This document shows, piece by piece, positions 8,992-18,200 of a stretch of DNA of 64,000 nucleotides. The stretch spans positions 95,107-159,106 of the forward strand of contig CAITWF010000025.1 in the NCBI GenBank assembly GCA_903896015.1, in the 5' to 3' direction. The notes under the pieces were generated by a model that saw nothing but the letters and a program-made list of their open reading frames with translations, searched no databases and was not told where the DNA came from. The position numbers and the translations under genes are program-made. How positions within the stretch are numbered: position 1 is the first letter of the stretch; each line of letters opens with the position of its first letter. The stretch is from an uncultured Opitutia bacterium. GTDB lineage: Bacteria > Verrucomicrobiota > Verrucomicrobiia > Opitutales > Opitutaceae.

Positions 8992-9985
8992 CGCGAGCGC
9001 CCAAAGTCTCGATCTCAGCCGCTGGCGCGAGGCGCCGCGGGGTATCGGCTATCGTCGGTGGAGCATCGTCGCAACCGGCCTGCGGCAGTTGCTGCGCACG
9101 CGCTTCTTCAAGTTTGTCCTCAGCGTGGCGTGGAGCGCGGGCCTGATGATCGCTGTGGCGGGATTTGTGTTCAGCCAGTCCGTCGCGGACGGCGGATGGC
9201 TGCAGGATATCGCGGTGCGGTTTGGGCCGCGGACCGAGGCACTGTTCAAGGTGCTGTCTGGGCTGGTCGCGATGTTTCCCGATGTCGTGGTGCACGGCGT
9301 CTTCACGCTGATCTTTTGGGCGCACTCGTTTCTCGGCCTCTGGCTTAGCCTGCTGGTGCTGACCGTATTGGTGCCGCAGCTCATCACGCGTGATCGCGGC
9401 AGCAACGCGCTCATCATGTATCTCGCGCGCCCGCTGACGACGGCGGACTATCTGCTCGGCAAACTCGGCATCATTGTGGGCGTCATCGGGCTCGTGTGGA
9501 CGGGTCCGCTGCTCGCCGGCTGGCTCGTGAGCATGCTGTTCGCGACCGATCGCGATTTCATCGTCTACTCGTTCGCGCCGCTGCTGCGCGCGCTGGTTTT
9601 CAACGGCGTTTCCCTGGTCGCGCTCGCCGCGATTGCACTCGGCGTGTCGGCGCTCGGTCGCCACGAACGCACCACGACCGTGGTGTGGATGGGATTGTGG
9701 CTGCTGCTGGGCATCATCGCGGCGCCGCCGCCCGCGCCGGATTGGTTCAAGCGCGCAAGCTTCACCCACGATCTCAGCGAGGTGCGGCAGGAGGTGTTCA
9801 AGCTCGACGCCGTGCTCACCGACGCGAGCGCCCAGCTCCCGCTGCTCGATCGGCGATTTGCGACCAATCTCGCGGCGGCTGGAAAAAAAGCCGAGCCGGC
9901 CGATTTCAACGGCGCGCTCGTGAGCCTCGGTGTTTTCGTGGTCGCGTCGTCATTTGTGTTTTTCCGCAAGCTTCGCCCCGAATGA
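8984..9985 (+). CDS. ABC-2 type permease (first pair)
   Basis: A 333-residue membrane subunit with about six hydrophobic spans, starting 8 bp inside the upstream ATPase gene and ending in an ATGA overlap with the next ATPase. The region around TRDRGSNALIMYLARPLT is the cytoplasmic coupling region typical of ABC-2 permeases, which carry the same 'RP' motif. A long loop between the fifth and sixth spans (about residues 250-305) carries charged helices. It most likely forms the pore with the ATPase encoded just before it, although both pairs in this operon may assemble together. Confidence 0.85.
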   Translation: MDNASAQSLDLSRWREAPRGIGYRRWSIVATGLRQLLRTRFFKFVLSVAWSAGLMIAVAGFVFSQSVADGGWLQDIAVRFGPRTEALFKVLSGLVAMFPDVVVHGVFTLIFWAHSFLGLWLSLLVLTVLVPQLITRDRGSNALIMYLARPLTTADYLLGKLGIIVGVIGLVWTGPLLAGWLVSMLFATDRDFIVYSFAPLLRALVFNGVSLVALAAIALGVSALGRHERTTTVVWMGLWLLLGIIAAPPPAPDWFKRASFTHDLSEVRQEVFKLDAVLTDASAQLPLLDRRFATNLAAAGKKAEPADFNGALVSLGVFVVASSFVFFRKLRPE

Positions 9986-10911
9986 ACGCCGTCGCGCAAG
10001 CCAGCAGCCTCAGCCGCTTCTACGGGATGATTCTCGGGTTGAACAACGTTTCCTTCACGATCCGCCCGGGCATCACTGGCATCGTCGGGCCCAACGGCGC
10101 GGGCAAGACCACACTCTTTCGTCTGCTGCTCGGCCAGATTCAACCGAGCTCCGGTGAACTGACGGTCTTTGGCGAGCGCCCGTGGAATAATCCCGCGGTG
10201 CAGGCGCGGCTCGCGTATTGCCCCGAGAGCGAAGCGATGCCCGCGGGCCTGCGCCCGCTCGAGTGGCTCACCGGCCTCGGCATGATCTCGGGTTTGTCGG
10301 CTCGCGACGCTGACTCCCGCGCCCGCGCCGCTCTCATCCGCGTGAAACTCGGCGCCGAGCATTGGCGCAAGCGCGTCACCGCCTATTCAAAGGGCATGAA
10401 GCAGCGCGTGAAACTTGCGCAATGCCTCCTGCACGAGCCGCAGCTCATCATCCTCGACGAGCCGATGAACGGCCTCGATCCGATGGGCCGCGAGGACATC
10501 GGGGTGATTCTCCGGCAGCTCGCCGACGACGGCGTGAGCGTGCTTATTTCGAGTCACATCCTCCACGATCTCGAAACGCTGTGCGCGGATTTCATCTTGC
10601 TGCGCTGGGGTCGCATCCCCCGCTCGCTCAACGAAGCCGCGTCGACGGACGCGCGCACCCGTTGGCCGGACGCGACGACGTTTCGCTGCGACGCGCCGGA
10701 AAAACTCGCGCGCTTTCTCTTCGACCGCGATCTCCTCCGCGGCTGCGATATCGCGGCCGCAGTCGGGACGCTGCACGCGCGCTGGCGCGATCCGGAAAAG
10801 TTTTTTGGCGCATATCATCAACTGCTGCTGGAGAGCGGCGTGCGCATCTTCGAGGTGCAGGACACGGAGTCGTTCCTCGAAAAAGCGATCGATCCCACCG
10901 TGCATTCATGA
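9982..10911 (+). CDS. ABC exporter ATP-binding protein (second pair)
   Basis: A 309-residue ATPase. The ATG at 9982 overlaps the previous stop as ATGA, which fixes the start. Walker A is IVGPNGAGKTT, the signature is YSKGMKQRVKLAQ and Walker B is LIILDEPMNGLDP. The switch His is in LISSHIL. It is clearly paralogous to the ATPase two genes upstream; even the signature region KGMKQRVKLAQ matches. The C-terminal part after residue 210 is degenerate compared with the first copy, suggesting the two have specialised. Confidence 0.9.
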   Translation: MNAVAQASSLSRFYGMILGLNNVSFTIRPGITGIVGPNGAGKTTLFRLLLGQIQPSSGELTVFGERPWNNPAVQARLAYCPESEAMPAGLRPLEWLTGLGMISGLSARDADSRARAALIRVKLGAEHWRKRVTAYSKGMKQRVKLAQCLLHEPQLIILDEPMNGLDPMGREDIGVILRQLADDGVSVLISSHILHDLETLCADFILLRWGRIPRSLNEAASTDARTRWPDATTFRCDAPEKLARFLFDRDLLRGCDIAAAVGTLHARWRDPEKFFGAYHQLLLESGVRIFEVQDTESFLEKAIDPTVHS

Positions 10912-11699
10912 GCTCAGCCACTGTCGAATCTTTTCTCCCGCCGCGTGTCGCGCCGAATCTCGCCCGCGCATGGGGTGGCCTCTGGCGGCTTACGTTTCGC
11001 CGGCTTCTTCTGCCCGGCCACTGGCTGCTGCTTGCGATCGGGCTGGCGGTGCTGACGGCGCTGTTCGCTGGCGGATCGCGGGCCGGCGGGTCGGACCATT
11101 TCATCGATTGGACCACGAACTTTTACGTCACGTTTCTCGTGCCGGTGCTTTCATTCATGGCGGCGGGAGGCGTCATGCGCGACGAGATGAAATCAGGCAC
11201 GGTCGACTACGTGCTAACCCGGCCCATCCCGAGACCTGCCGTTCTCGCCTTCAAATACGCCGCCCATGTGATTTGCACGCAGATCGATTTCCTCATCGCG
11301 TTCGGCGTGGTGGTCGGATTCGCCGCAGCGCATGATGTGCCCGGCCTCGCCTCGGTCGCAGCCAAATTTTTCTTCGGCCAAGTGCTGATGATCACGGCGT
11401 TCAGCGCGTTTGGTTTTCTCTGCGCCACGATCACTTCGCGTTACATTGTCATCGGCCTTGCCTACGGCGGCATTATCGAGGCGGGTGTCGGCCAGATTCC
11501 GACGCAACTCAGCCGGCTTTCGATGACGCACCAGATGCGCGAGCTGCTCGCCGTCTGGCTCGGGCGCGTCGAGGCGCACGCCGCTTCGCCGGGCGTGTGG
11601 AGCACGGCGGCGATCGTGCTGGCGTTCGTCGTGGTAGTGCTGACCGCGGCGGCGGTGATTTTCTCGCTGCGCGAACTCTCGGGTCCGGCCGACGCGTAA
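10908..11699 (+). CDS. ABC-2 type permease (second pair)
   Basis: A 263-residue permease with six likely membrane spans, translationally coupled (ATGA) to the second ATPase. The motif GTVDYVLTRPIPR after the second span is the ABC-2 coupling segment and parallels YLARPLT in the first permease. It is shorter than the first permease because it lacks the long loop before the last span. As the last gene of the four-gene exporter operon, it is followed by a 64-bp gap before the next gene. Confidence 0.87.
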   Translation: MSSATVESFLPPRVAPNLARAWGGLWRLTFRRLLLPGHWLLLAIGLAVLTALFAGGSRAGGSDHFIDWTTNFYVTFLVPVLSFMAAGGVMRDEMKSGTVDYVLTRPIPRPAVLAFKYAAHVICTQIDFLIAFGVVVGFAAAHDVPGLASVAAKFFFGQVLMITAFSAFGFLCATITSRYIVIGLAYGGIIEAGVGQIPTQLSRLSMTHQMRELLAVWLGRVEAHAASPGVWSTAAIVLAFVVVVLTAAAVIFSLRELSGPADA

Positions 11700-11763
11700 A
11701 CTCGCCGTAACCAATCCGCCGCCGCCCGTGTAGTAACGGACAACCCGCCCTCGTTTTCCGATT

Positions 11764-13173
11764 ATGAAAAAACTTTTCCTCTCCCTTGCCGCGCTCGCGT
11801 TGCCGTTCGCTTCTCCCGCCGCCGTCGACCCCGCGATCGTTTCGGCCGACGCGCGCTGGCTCGTCCACGCCGATCTCAACGCTCTCCGCTCCGGTGCGCT
11901 CGGCAAGGAACTCATCGCGATCATTGAGACCACAAAAAGCGAATACGAGGCCACCCGACCCGCCAGCGACGGCAAGTTCGGCCTCGATGGACAAAAAATC
12001 CTCGCGACGATCGGCAGCGTCACCGCCTACGGCGTCAACATCTCCAAAGACCCCAAGGATATCGACGGCACGCTACTCGTGCAGGGCACGGCCGATCTCC
12101 GGAAGATCGCCGAGAGCCTATTGATCCAAGCCAATCTCGCGCACCCGGCCGACGTGGTCGAAATCACTGATCTGCCCTTTCCGGCGTATGGCGTGAAGGG
12201 TCCGAAGTCCGGCAAAGGAGACCCGACCGAGGTGGTGATCGCGTTTCCGCCGGAGCCGGTGATCATCGTCAGCAAGTCGAAGCCGCAGATCCTCAAGGCG
12301 CGCGACGTGTTTCGCGGCGCGGCGCCGTCGCTCGCGAACAGCGCGGACTCGCCGCTCAAGAAATTCCTCAGCAGCTCCGATGGCACCTACGCGTTCGTCG
12401 CGAGCGCGGTGCCCGCGGAAAAATTCTTCCCGGACGACGGCCCGCAGGCCCGCGTGCTGAAGATGACGAGCGCCGGCGCGATCGCGCTCGGCGAGCGTGG
12501 CGCCAACACGTTTTTGCACGCCGACCTCGTCGCGAGCTCCGGCGCAATGGCGGACAAGCTGATGAAAATTCTCCAGGGCATGACCGCGATGATGTCGCTG
12601 GCCGAGACGAACGACAAACAACTCGCCGACTTCCTGAATTCCGCCACTGTCAACCGTGATGGCGACGTCGTCTCGCTCGATCTCTCCTACGCCAGTGTCC
12701 GGCTCGCGCAGATGGTCAAGAATCTCAAGACGCCGGCCTCATCGCCGGATCGCAACGCGCGGGCCGCAGTGCCGATGGTCAACGGCCGCGCGCTCGCCGA
12801 GTGGACGGCCGAGCCCGGTCCGGCGCCGACGGATGGCGGTCCGCTTCCGCTCACGACCCGTGCGATCGAAAACGTCGCCCTCAAAAACGGTGCGCTCCTC
12901 ACGCTCGCCCGGCAAAACAACGGTGGCAAAAGCGTCCGCTTCGACCGCGTGGAGATTGTCGCGGCTGAGGGCGGCGCGCCGCTCGTGTTCCGCGCCGGCT
13001 ACATGCGCGTCGCCGGCCCGCGCGGCAACTGGCAGCAGTTTGAGTTCCCCGGCGCCGAAGGCACTTACACCGTGAAAGTCGTCTACACGAACGATCCCGA
13101 CGGCAAGGCGACGTTTGCCGTAAGTGCGAAGGATCCGAAGACGCCCGCGCCCGACACCGAAGCGAAGAAGTAA
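11764..13173 (+). CDS. Exported protein of unknown function
   Basis: A 469-residue protein with a classic signal peptide (MKKLFLSLAALALPFAS, cleaved near SPAA). I do not recognise the family. The mature part begins with DPAIVSADARWLVHADLNAL, a 'distance from self' opening seen in many uncharacterised Verrucomicrobiota and Planctomycete secreted proteins. The last 120 residues look like a beta-sandwich, with WTAEPGPAPTDGG and a run of strands ending in FAVSAKDPKTPAPD. Its stop is one base before the ATG of the sigma-factor gene, so the two are probably co-transcribed. It may be the target or a sensor of that sigma system, which is inference from position only. Confidence 0.75.
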   Translation: MKKLFLSLAALALPFASPAAVDPAIVSADARWLVHADLNALRSGALGKELIAIIETTKSEYEATRPASDGKFGLDGQKILATIGSVTAYGVNISKDPKDIDGTLLVQGTADLRKIAESLLIQANLAHPADVVEITDLPFPAYGVKGPKSGKGDPTEVVIAFPPEPVIIVSKSKPQILKARDVFRGAAPSLANSADSPLKKFLSSSDGTYAFVASAVPAEKFFPDDGPQARVLKMTSAGAIALGERGANTFLHADLVASSGAMADKLMKILQGMTAMMSLAETNDKQLADFLNSATVNRDGDVVSLDLSYASVRLAQMVKNLKTPASSPDRNARAAVPMVNGRALAEWTAEPGPAPTDGGPLPLTTRAIENVALKNGALLTLARQNNGGKSVRFDRVEIVAAEGGAPLVFRAGYMRVAGPRGNWQQFEFPGAEGTYTVKVVYTNDPDGKATFAVSAKDPKTPAPDTEAKK

Positions 13174-13174
13174 A

Positions 13175-13762
13175 ATGATGACGCTTGCCCCCGAGTCGCG
13201 CGCCAACGAACCCGCGTCGGGTTCGTTGGCGGCGCTCGGCGACGAGGGGGCGCTGATCCGCGCGGCCGCAGGCGGCGACACCGGCGCCTTCGGAGAACTC
13301 GTCCACACGCATCATCGTCGCGTGTTTAATTTCCTCCGCCACATGACGCGGCACCACCAGGACGCCGAGGACCTCACGCAGCAGACCTTCATCAAGGCGT
13401 TTCACCACCTCGCGAGTTTCGATCTGCGGCGCCCGCTCCTCAACTGGCTCTTCACCATCGCCCGCAACACCGCGCTCAACCACTTCCGCGACGTGAAAAA
13501 ATGAGACGAACTTGCGCACGAGCCCGCCGGAGCCGAACCCACGCCCGCGCGGCAGGCGGAGGATCGGGAGCAGTCCGATCATCTCTGGGCGCGCGCGAAG
13601 GAGCTGCTCTCGCCGCGGGAGTTTGAAGTGTTGTGGCTCCGTTTTGCCGAGGAACTTTCCACGCGCGAGACCGCGCAAGTCGTCGGTTTGACGGAGACGC
13701 ACGTCAAAGTCGTCGTGTTCCGCGCGCGCCTAGTACTGATGAAAGGAGTGAAGCTCGTATGA
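13175..13762 (+). pseudogene. ECF sigma factor interrupted by an in-frame TGA
   Basis: The reading frame from ATG 13175 encodes sigma-70 region 2 (GELVHTHHRRVFNFLRHM, then DAEDLTQQTFIKAFHHL and WLFTIARNTALNHFRDV). It stops at a TGA at 13502-13504, codon 110. The same frame continues without any shift for 85 more codons and encodes region 4: LSPREFEVLWLRFAEEL, then TRETAQVVGLTETHVKVVVFRA. It ends in an ATGA overlap with the next gene. One point change (for example CGA or TGG to TGA) explains the break. An indel does not, because both halves share a frame. It could be a recent pseudogene, a sequencing or assembly error, or a readthrough site. If real, the sigma factor lacks promoter -35 recognition. 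Confidence 0.85.
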
Positions 13763-14325
13763 AAAAATTCCCGTCCGATTCCCCTCGATTCACCTGCCGC
13801 GTTGCGCGCGGCTGCTTCGCCCTCTTCGGCGACACCACGGGTGGCGCACCCCGCGGACCGGGCTCGGTTCACGCCGCCGCCTGCGCCGACTGCCACGTTT
13901 ATTTCTCCGCGTGCACCGAACTCGATGCCGCGCTCGCGCGGGGCGCCGTGCACGCGTGGCAGGAGGCGCCCTCGCGGCTGGAGCAGGACATCATGCGGGC
14001 GGTCCGCCAGTCCGTGCCCGCGCCGCGCGAATCGCCCCGCACCGGGTTCGCCGTCGTCGGCATCGCGGCGGCGGTTCTGGCGATCGTGGTTTTTCAACGG
14101 CAGTTTTTTGTCACGCCACCGCCAGTTCCCACTGTGTCCGGGGCACTCGCGGGCGGAAGCGTTTCGCCGCAGCAACTTTGGACTTCGCTTCAGCCCTCGG
14201 CCAACGCCGTGATCGACGGCGACCCGTTGAACCAAGAGGTCGAGGCCGTCGTCGCCGACGCGCGCACCGCCGTGCAGTTTCTCGCGTTAAATTTTTTGCC
14301 GACGACAGCGGCTGACGGTGAATAA
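13759..14325 (+). CDS. Probable zinc-binding anti-sigma factor, single membrane span
   Basis: A 188-residue protein whose ATG overlaps the sigma-factor stop (ATGA). His38, Cys42 and Cys45 form the H-x3-C-x2-C signature of ZAS-type anti-sigma domains. A single hydrophobic segment at about residues 96-114 (FAVVGIAAAVLAIVVF) would anchor it, leaving a C-terminal extracytoplasmic part of about 70 residues. In the family, such proteins hold the cognate ECF sigma factor inactive at the membrane until a signal arrives. Here the cognate sigma gene carries an internal stop, so this gene may be left without a partner. Confidence 0.72.
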   Translation: MKKFPSDSPRFTCRVARGCFALFGDTTGGAPRGPGSVHAAACADCHVYFSACTELDAALARGAVHAWQEAPSRLEQDIMRAVRQSVPAPRESPRTGFAVVGIAAAVLAIVVFQRQFFVTPPPVPTVSGALAGGSVSPQQLWTSLQPSANAVIDGDPLNQEVEAVVADARTAVQFLALNFLPTTAADGE

Positions 14326-14351
14326 TCGGCGCCGGCGGGTGTCGCAGCGCG

Positions 14352-17300
14352 TCAGTCCAAATCCGCCGCGGCCTTCTTAAACGCTTCCTTCTCCTCGTCT
14401 TTTTCGAGGTAGGGGATGCCCTTCATCATCCATTCGGGAGCGGGGGCGTCCTTGAGAAAGTGGTCGAAGAACTGGTGCATCCGCAGCGCGTAGTCGCGCT
14501 GATCGGCGCGGCGGCGCAGGCCGTGGAATTCACCGTTGTAGCTGAAGAGCCACGCAGGCTTGTCGTAGTGGCGCAGTGCGAGGAAATACTCGATCCCTTG
14601 GTAAAAGGGCACGGCGTCGTCGTTGTCGTTCGAGAGAATCAGCACGGGCGTGTGCACGTTCTGGATGTGAAAAATGGCAGAATTTTCGAGGTAGAGTTCG
14701 GGCGCTGCTTGGAGCGTTTGGCCGATGCGGCTTTGCCCCTGCTCGTATTGGATCTGCCGCACCTGCCCACTTCCCCAGCGGATGCCGGAGTAGGCGCTGG
14801 TCATGTTGCCAACCGGCGCGCCGGCCTCGGCTGCGACAAACCGACCCGTGCGCGTGAGCATGTAGGCGATCTGGTAGCCGCCCCAGGAGTGGCCTTGAAT
14901 GCCGATCGCCTTTTCATTCACGAATCCGCGCTGCACGACGGCGTCGAGCGCCGGCAGCACGCACTTCAGCGCGCTCTCGCCGGGAAGACCGATCGTGTAA
15001 ACGATATCGGGCGTAAGCACGCAGTAGCCGTTGCTCGTGTAGAGCGCGAAGTTGAGGTTGTGACCCGGCGCGGGGTTTACGAACGTGTTCACGTTCTGCG
15101 ACAGCCGCTCGTAGAGATAAACGATCAGCGGATATTTTTTCTTCGGATCGAAATTCGCGGGCTTGTAAAGCGCCGCTTGGAGCGCGACGCCGTCGGCGTT
15201 TTTGAAGGGCACGAGTTCGCTGCTGCCCCACAAAAACGCGGCCTGCTGCGCGGCACCGTCGGTGACTTTCACCGGCACCGCAAAGGACGCGTTCGTCGTG
15301 TAAACGTCCGGAAATGTGTCGAAGCGCGACGCCGTGACGAGCAGCACGTCCGCCTCCAATGCGCGGCCGGCGTAGCGGAAATTTTTGTCGCCCCACAAAA
15401 GTTTTTCGGGCGCGCCGCCCGCTGTGAAAGTTGTGCGGAAAAATCCCGTCGCGCGGGTCTCCTCGCTCTCGCCGCGCAGCACGAGGGGCTTCGCGCGATC
15501 GATCCCGCGCTCCTCGTCGTCTTCCTCGATCGGCTCGGTGCGCTGCACGCGGAGGGCGATTTTGTTTTTCGCGCCGAAGCCGGTGGTGAGGTTTTTTGCG
15601 GCGGTTTCAGTCAGGGAAAGCGACCACACATCGAACCGATCGTAGGCGAGGAAGGCGGTGCTGTCCTTGGTCCACCCGGCCTGGCCGTAGGCGGAGGGCG
15701 GCTCGGGGCGATCGTCGTCGGCGTTCCAGAATTGGGTGGGAACGTTCGCGGTGAGGCTGAGCTCCTTGCCGGTGGCGGTGTTGAGCGCGTGCCAATGCTT
15801 GTCCTGGAAATAGGCGGCCCATTTGCCATCGGGCGACCATTGCACGGGGCCGCCGGGGCCGGCGGTTTCGTTGCGCAGCTTTTTCAAGACGAGCTTCCGT
15901 GCGCCGCTCGCAGGATCGATGAGGTAGTAATCGGCGAACCGGCCTGCGAAATCGCTCTTTTGCCGGTAGGCGCGATCGTCGAGGCCGAGCGCGCGCGTGC
16001 CGTCATCGCCGAGGGAAACCTGCGGCAGCGCCGGATCGGCGAGCTGGGTGAGTCGCCGCGTCGCGAGATCGAATTCGGCGCGGTAGGTGCGGTTGCGCTC
16101 GGCGGTGGCGCGGACTTTCTGCATCGGCTGCACGGTGTCGTCGTTCCAGCGCCAGAGATCGGCGGAGACTTTGTCTTCGTCGGCGGGCGCGGCGCTGGCG
16201 GGGCGCACGGTTTTGGGCGGCGGCGCGGTCGGGATGTAGAGCTTTTTTCCGTCGCGGGAGAACGCGAGCAGGCCCTTGTCGCTCGGGATGAGATTGCCGA
16301 TCGGTCCGACTGATTCAGTGGAGACCACGGGTGCAGCGACCGCGCTGCCGCGTGCCCAGAGGTAGGGTTTGAACTTCGGCGTGCGCGCCGCGGCGTCATC
16401 GCGATCGCTCACGAAGGCGAGTTGGGTCTGATCGCGATTCCACGTGAGTTTGGAGTATTTGCCTTTGCCGACTAGCAGCGCGAGCGGCGCGGCGGAGTCG
16501 CCGGGCGCGATCGCATAGAGGCCGTTGTCCGCTTCGGTTTTGGCGGCGACGGTGACGAGGAGTGTCTTGCCATCGCGCGCGAAGGTGTAGTCGAGCGCAT
16601 TGGGCAGCACGCGCTCCGTGCCCGCCGCGAGGTCGCGGAGGACGAGATCCGTGCCGTAAACTTTTCCGCCGGCCGAGGTAGCCGACCCGCGGGCACCGCG
16701 CGCCTGATCGAATTCGTCGGCTGCATTTTCTTCCGCTGAAACATCGCCGGGCTCGGCGGATTTTTCCTCGGGTTTCGCGTCGGTGGGCTTTTTTTCCTCG
16801 GGCTTGGCTTCCTTCACATACGCGAGCCACGCGCCGCCTTTGGCGGGCACGGAGAAACTTTTCACATCGGCGATGCGCGTAGTTTCACCCGTGGCGAGGT
16901 TAATGATCGCAAGTCCGTCCTTCGGCATTTCCGCGGGCGTTTTCTTGGCCTTACGGGCCGCGAGGACATCGGCCTTGGGCGGGTGCGTGTTGGCGATGAC
17001 GAAACGACTGTCACTGGTGAGCACAATGCGGATAGTGCGTGGGGTCGGAGGGGCTTCGGGGTTGGCGTTTTCCTCGGCGGGCACGATAGGCGGGGGCGGG
17101 AGAGTGCCGAGTGGGATCCTTCGCTCTCCGCCGGTGGCGAGTTCGCGGATGACGAGATCGCCATCGGCGTCGAGCGGCATGAACGAGTAGGCCAGCCAGC
17201 GGCCGTCGCGCGAAAGAAGCGGGGTGCCGATCGTGCGCCACTGATCGAAGTCGGCATGCTTGAGCGGACGGGGTGCTTCCTGGGCGGCGAGCGGGAGCGT

Positions 17301-17354
17301 GAAGATCAAGGCGGCGGCGAGCGCGCGGGCGGGGCGGAGGATGCGCAGGTGCAT
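14352..17354 (-). CDS. Exported S9-family peptidase (prolyl-oligopeptidase-like)
   Basis: A 1000-residue secreted serine peptidase. The ATG at 17354 is chosen because a signal peptide follows directly (MHLRILRPARALAAALIFTL, cleavage near LAAQ); the frame is open 43 codons further upstream. Residues to about 720 form a TolB/DPP-like beta-propeller. The C-terminal alpha/beta-hydrolase domain has the nucleophile in GHSWGGYQ, the acid in SNDNDDAVPF and the histidine in NGEFHGL. An acidic, low-complexity insert (EAKPEEKKPTDAKPEEK region) sits in the propeller. It probably trims peptides in the periplasm. The substrate is unknown. Confidence 0.88.
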   Translation of the reverse strand: MHLRILRPARALAAALIFTLPLAAQEAPRPLKHADFDQWRTIGTPLLSRDGRWLAYSFMPLDADGDLVIRELATGGERRIPLGTLPPPPIVPAEENANPEAPPTPRTIRIVLTSDSRFVIANTHPPKADVLAARKAKKTPAEMPKDGLAIINLATGETTRIADVKSFSVPAKGGAWLAYVKEAKPEEKKPTDAKPEEKSAEPGDVSAEENAADEFDQARGARGSATSAGGKVYGTDLVLRDLAAGTERVLPNALDYTFARDGKTLLVTVAAKTEADNGLYAIAPGDSAAPLALLVGKGKYSKLTWNRDQTQLAFVSDRDDAAARTPKFKPYLWARGSAVAAPVVSTESVGPIGNLIPSDKGLLAFSRDGKKLYIPTAPPPKTVRPASAAPADEDKVSADLWRWNDDTVQPMQKVRATAERNRTYRAEFDLATRRLTQLADPALPQVSLGDDGTRALGLDDRAYRQKSDFAGRFADYYLIDPASGARKLVLKKLRNETAGPGGPVQWSPDGKWAAYFQDKHWHALNTATGKELSLTANVPTQFWNADDDRPEPPSAYGQAGWTKDSTAFLAYDRFDVWSLSLTETAAKNLTTGFGAKNKIALRVQRTEPIEEDDEERGIDRAKPLVLRGESEETRATGFFRTTFTAGGAPEKLLWGDKNFRYAGRALEADVLLVTASRFDTFPDVYTTNASFAVPVKVTDGAAQQAAFLWGSSELVPFKNADGVALQAALYKPANFDPKKKYPLIVYLYERLSQNVNTFVNPAPGHNLNFALYTSNGYCVLTPDIVYTIGLPGESALKCVLPALDAVVQRGFVNEKAIGIQGHSWGGYQIAYMLTRTGRFVAAEAGAPVGNMTSAYSGIRWGSGQVRQIQYEQGQSRIGQTLQAAPELYLENSAIFHIQNVHTPVLILSNDNDDAVPFYQGIEYFLALRHYDKPAWLFSYNGEFHGLRRRADQRDYALRMHQFFDHFLKDAPAPEWMMKGIPYLEKDEEKEAFKKAAADLD

Positions 17355-17369
17355 GCCGGATGTGTTAAG

Positions 17370-17395
17370 CACGGATTTCTCGGATGAACACGGAT
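17370..17395. repeat. Short CACGGAT tandem motif upstream of the divergent esterase and peptidase
   Basis: In the 116-bp gap between the divergent starts (17355-17470), CACGGAT occurs twice (17370-17376 and 17389-17395) around TTCTCGGATGAA. The reverse complement reads ATCCGTG twice. From memory, ATCCGTGTTCATCCGTGAAATC-like strings recur between genes in Verrucomicrobiota, so this may be a degenerate copy of a dispersed repeat. Confidence 0.35.
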
Positions 17396-17470
17396 AAAAT
17401 CCCCGACGGGCGACGCGATGCGGGTGAATTTTTTTGGCGATTTGCCTGCGCTGGTGCATCGTGCGCGGCG

Positions 17471-18199
17471 ATGAAACCCGCATTTACGCTGCGCTCACCT
17501 GAGACCGGCACCGACTACTGGATTTATCTCGAGACACCGCTGGCGACCGAGCCGGGGCCGCATGCCGCCGTGCTGTTCATGGATGGCGACGATCAATTCA
17601 AGTTCGCGGTTGAAGCGCAGCGGGAGTTGCGCGCGGTGGGCGCGGTGACCCCACTCGTGCTCGTCGGGGTCGGCTACGGCGCGAGCTACATGAAGCCGGC
17701 GAACAAGCGGCTGCGCGACTACACCGCGACTGCGATGGCGACAGAGGAGGGGAGCGGCGGAGCGGACGCGTTTCTAAAATTTCTCACTGCGACGCTCTGG
17801 CCCGAGCTCGCGCAACGCTTCCCGCTGCGTGACGATGTGCGCGGCATCGCGGGCCACTCGCTCGGCTCACTCGCGGCGATCGAGGCGCTGTTTCGGCGGC
17901 AGCCGTTTTTCAACCGGGTGCTCGCGAGCGCGCCGTCGCTCTGGTGGGACAACCGCGCGCCCATCTGCGCCGCGCAACAACTCCAGCGCACGGGCGTCGC
18001 GTTGCCCGCGAAACTTTTTCTCACCGTCGGCGAGGACGATTCGCCCTCGATGACTGGCGATCTCACGATTTTGGAGGACCAACTCGCCGCGCAGCCGTTT
18101 CCGCAGCTTGATGTGATCTCGCGCCGATTCGCGGGTCTCGATCACTATAACGTGCTGCCGGAGGCGTTTCGCGCGGGGCTCGCGGCCCTGTTCGGCTGA
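17471..18199 (+). CDS. Esterase of the enterochelin-esterase/putative hydrolase (YbbA/IroE-like) group
   Basis: A 242-residue alpha/beta hydrolase of the esterase-D type. It has FMDGDDQFKF after the first strands, the nucleophile in GIAGHSLGSLAAI, the acid in VGEDD and a C-terminal histidine in LDHYNVLPEA. The ATG at 17471 is preferred to an in-frame ATG at 17384 because homologues start with a sequence like FTLRSPETGTDYWIYLETP. It has no signal peptide, so it is likely cytoplasmic. It is divergent from the S9 peptidase gene, with 116 bp between the two starts. The natural ester substrate cannot be told. Confidence 0.8.
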   Translation: MKPAFTLRSPETGTDYWIYLETPLATEPGPHAAVLFMDGDDQFKFAVEAQRELRAVGAVTPLVLVGVGYGASYMKPANKRLRDYTATAMATEEGSGGADAFLKFLTATLWPELAQRFPLRDDVRGIAGHSLGSLAAIEALFRRQPFFNRVLASAPSLWWDNRAPICAAQQLQRTGVALPAKLFLTVGEDDSPSMTGDLTILEDQLAAQPFPQLDVISRRFAGLDHYNVLPEAFRAGLAALFG

Positions 18200-18200
18200 T

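Noticed and set aside
13502..13504. TGA as a selenocysteine codon in the sigma factor
   Set aside because: No stem-loop is seen after the TGA, the position is not a conserved Cys in ECF sigma factors, and no selenocysteine genes are in the window.
13501..13626. Reinitiation at ATG 13501 giving a second small protein
   Set aside because: The ATG is in another frame than sigma region 4 and encodes an Arg-rich peptide that hits a stop after about 40 codons.
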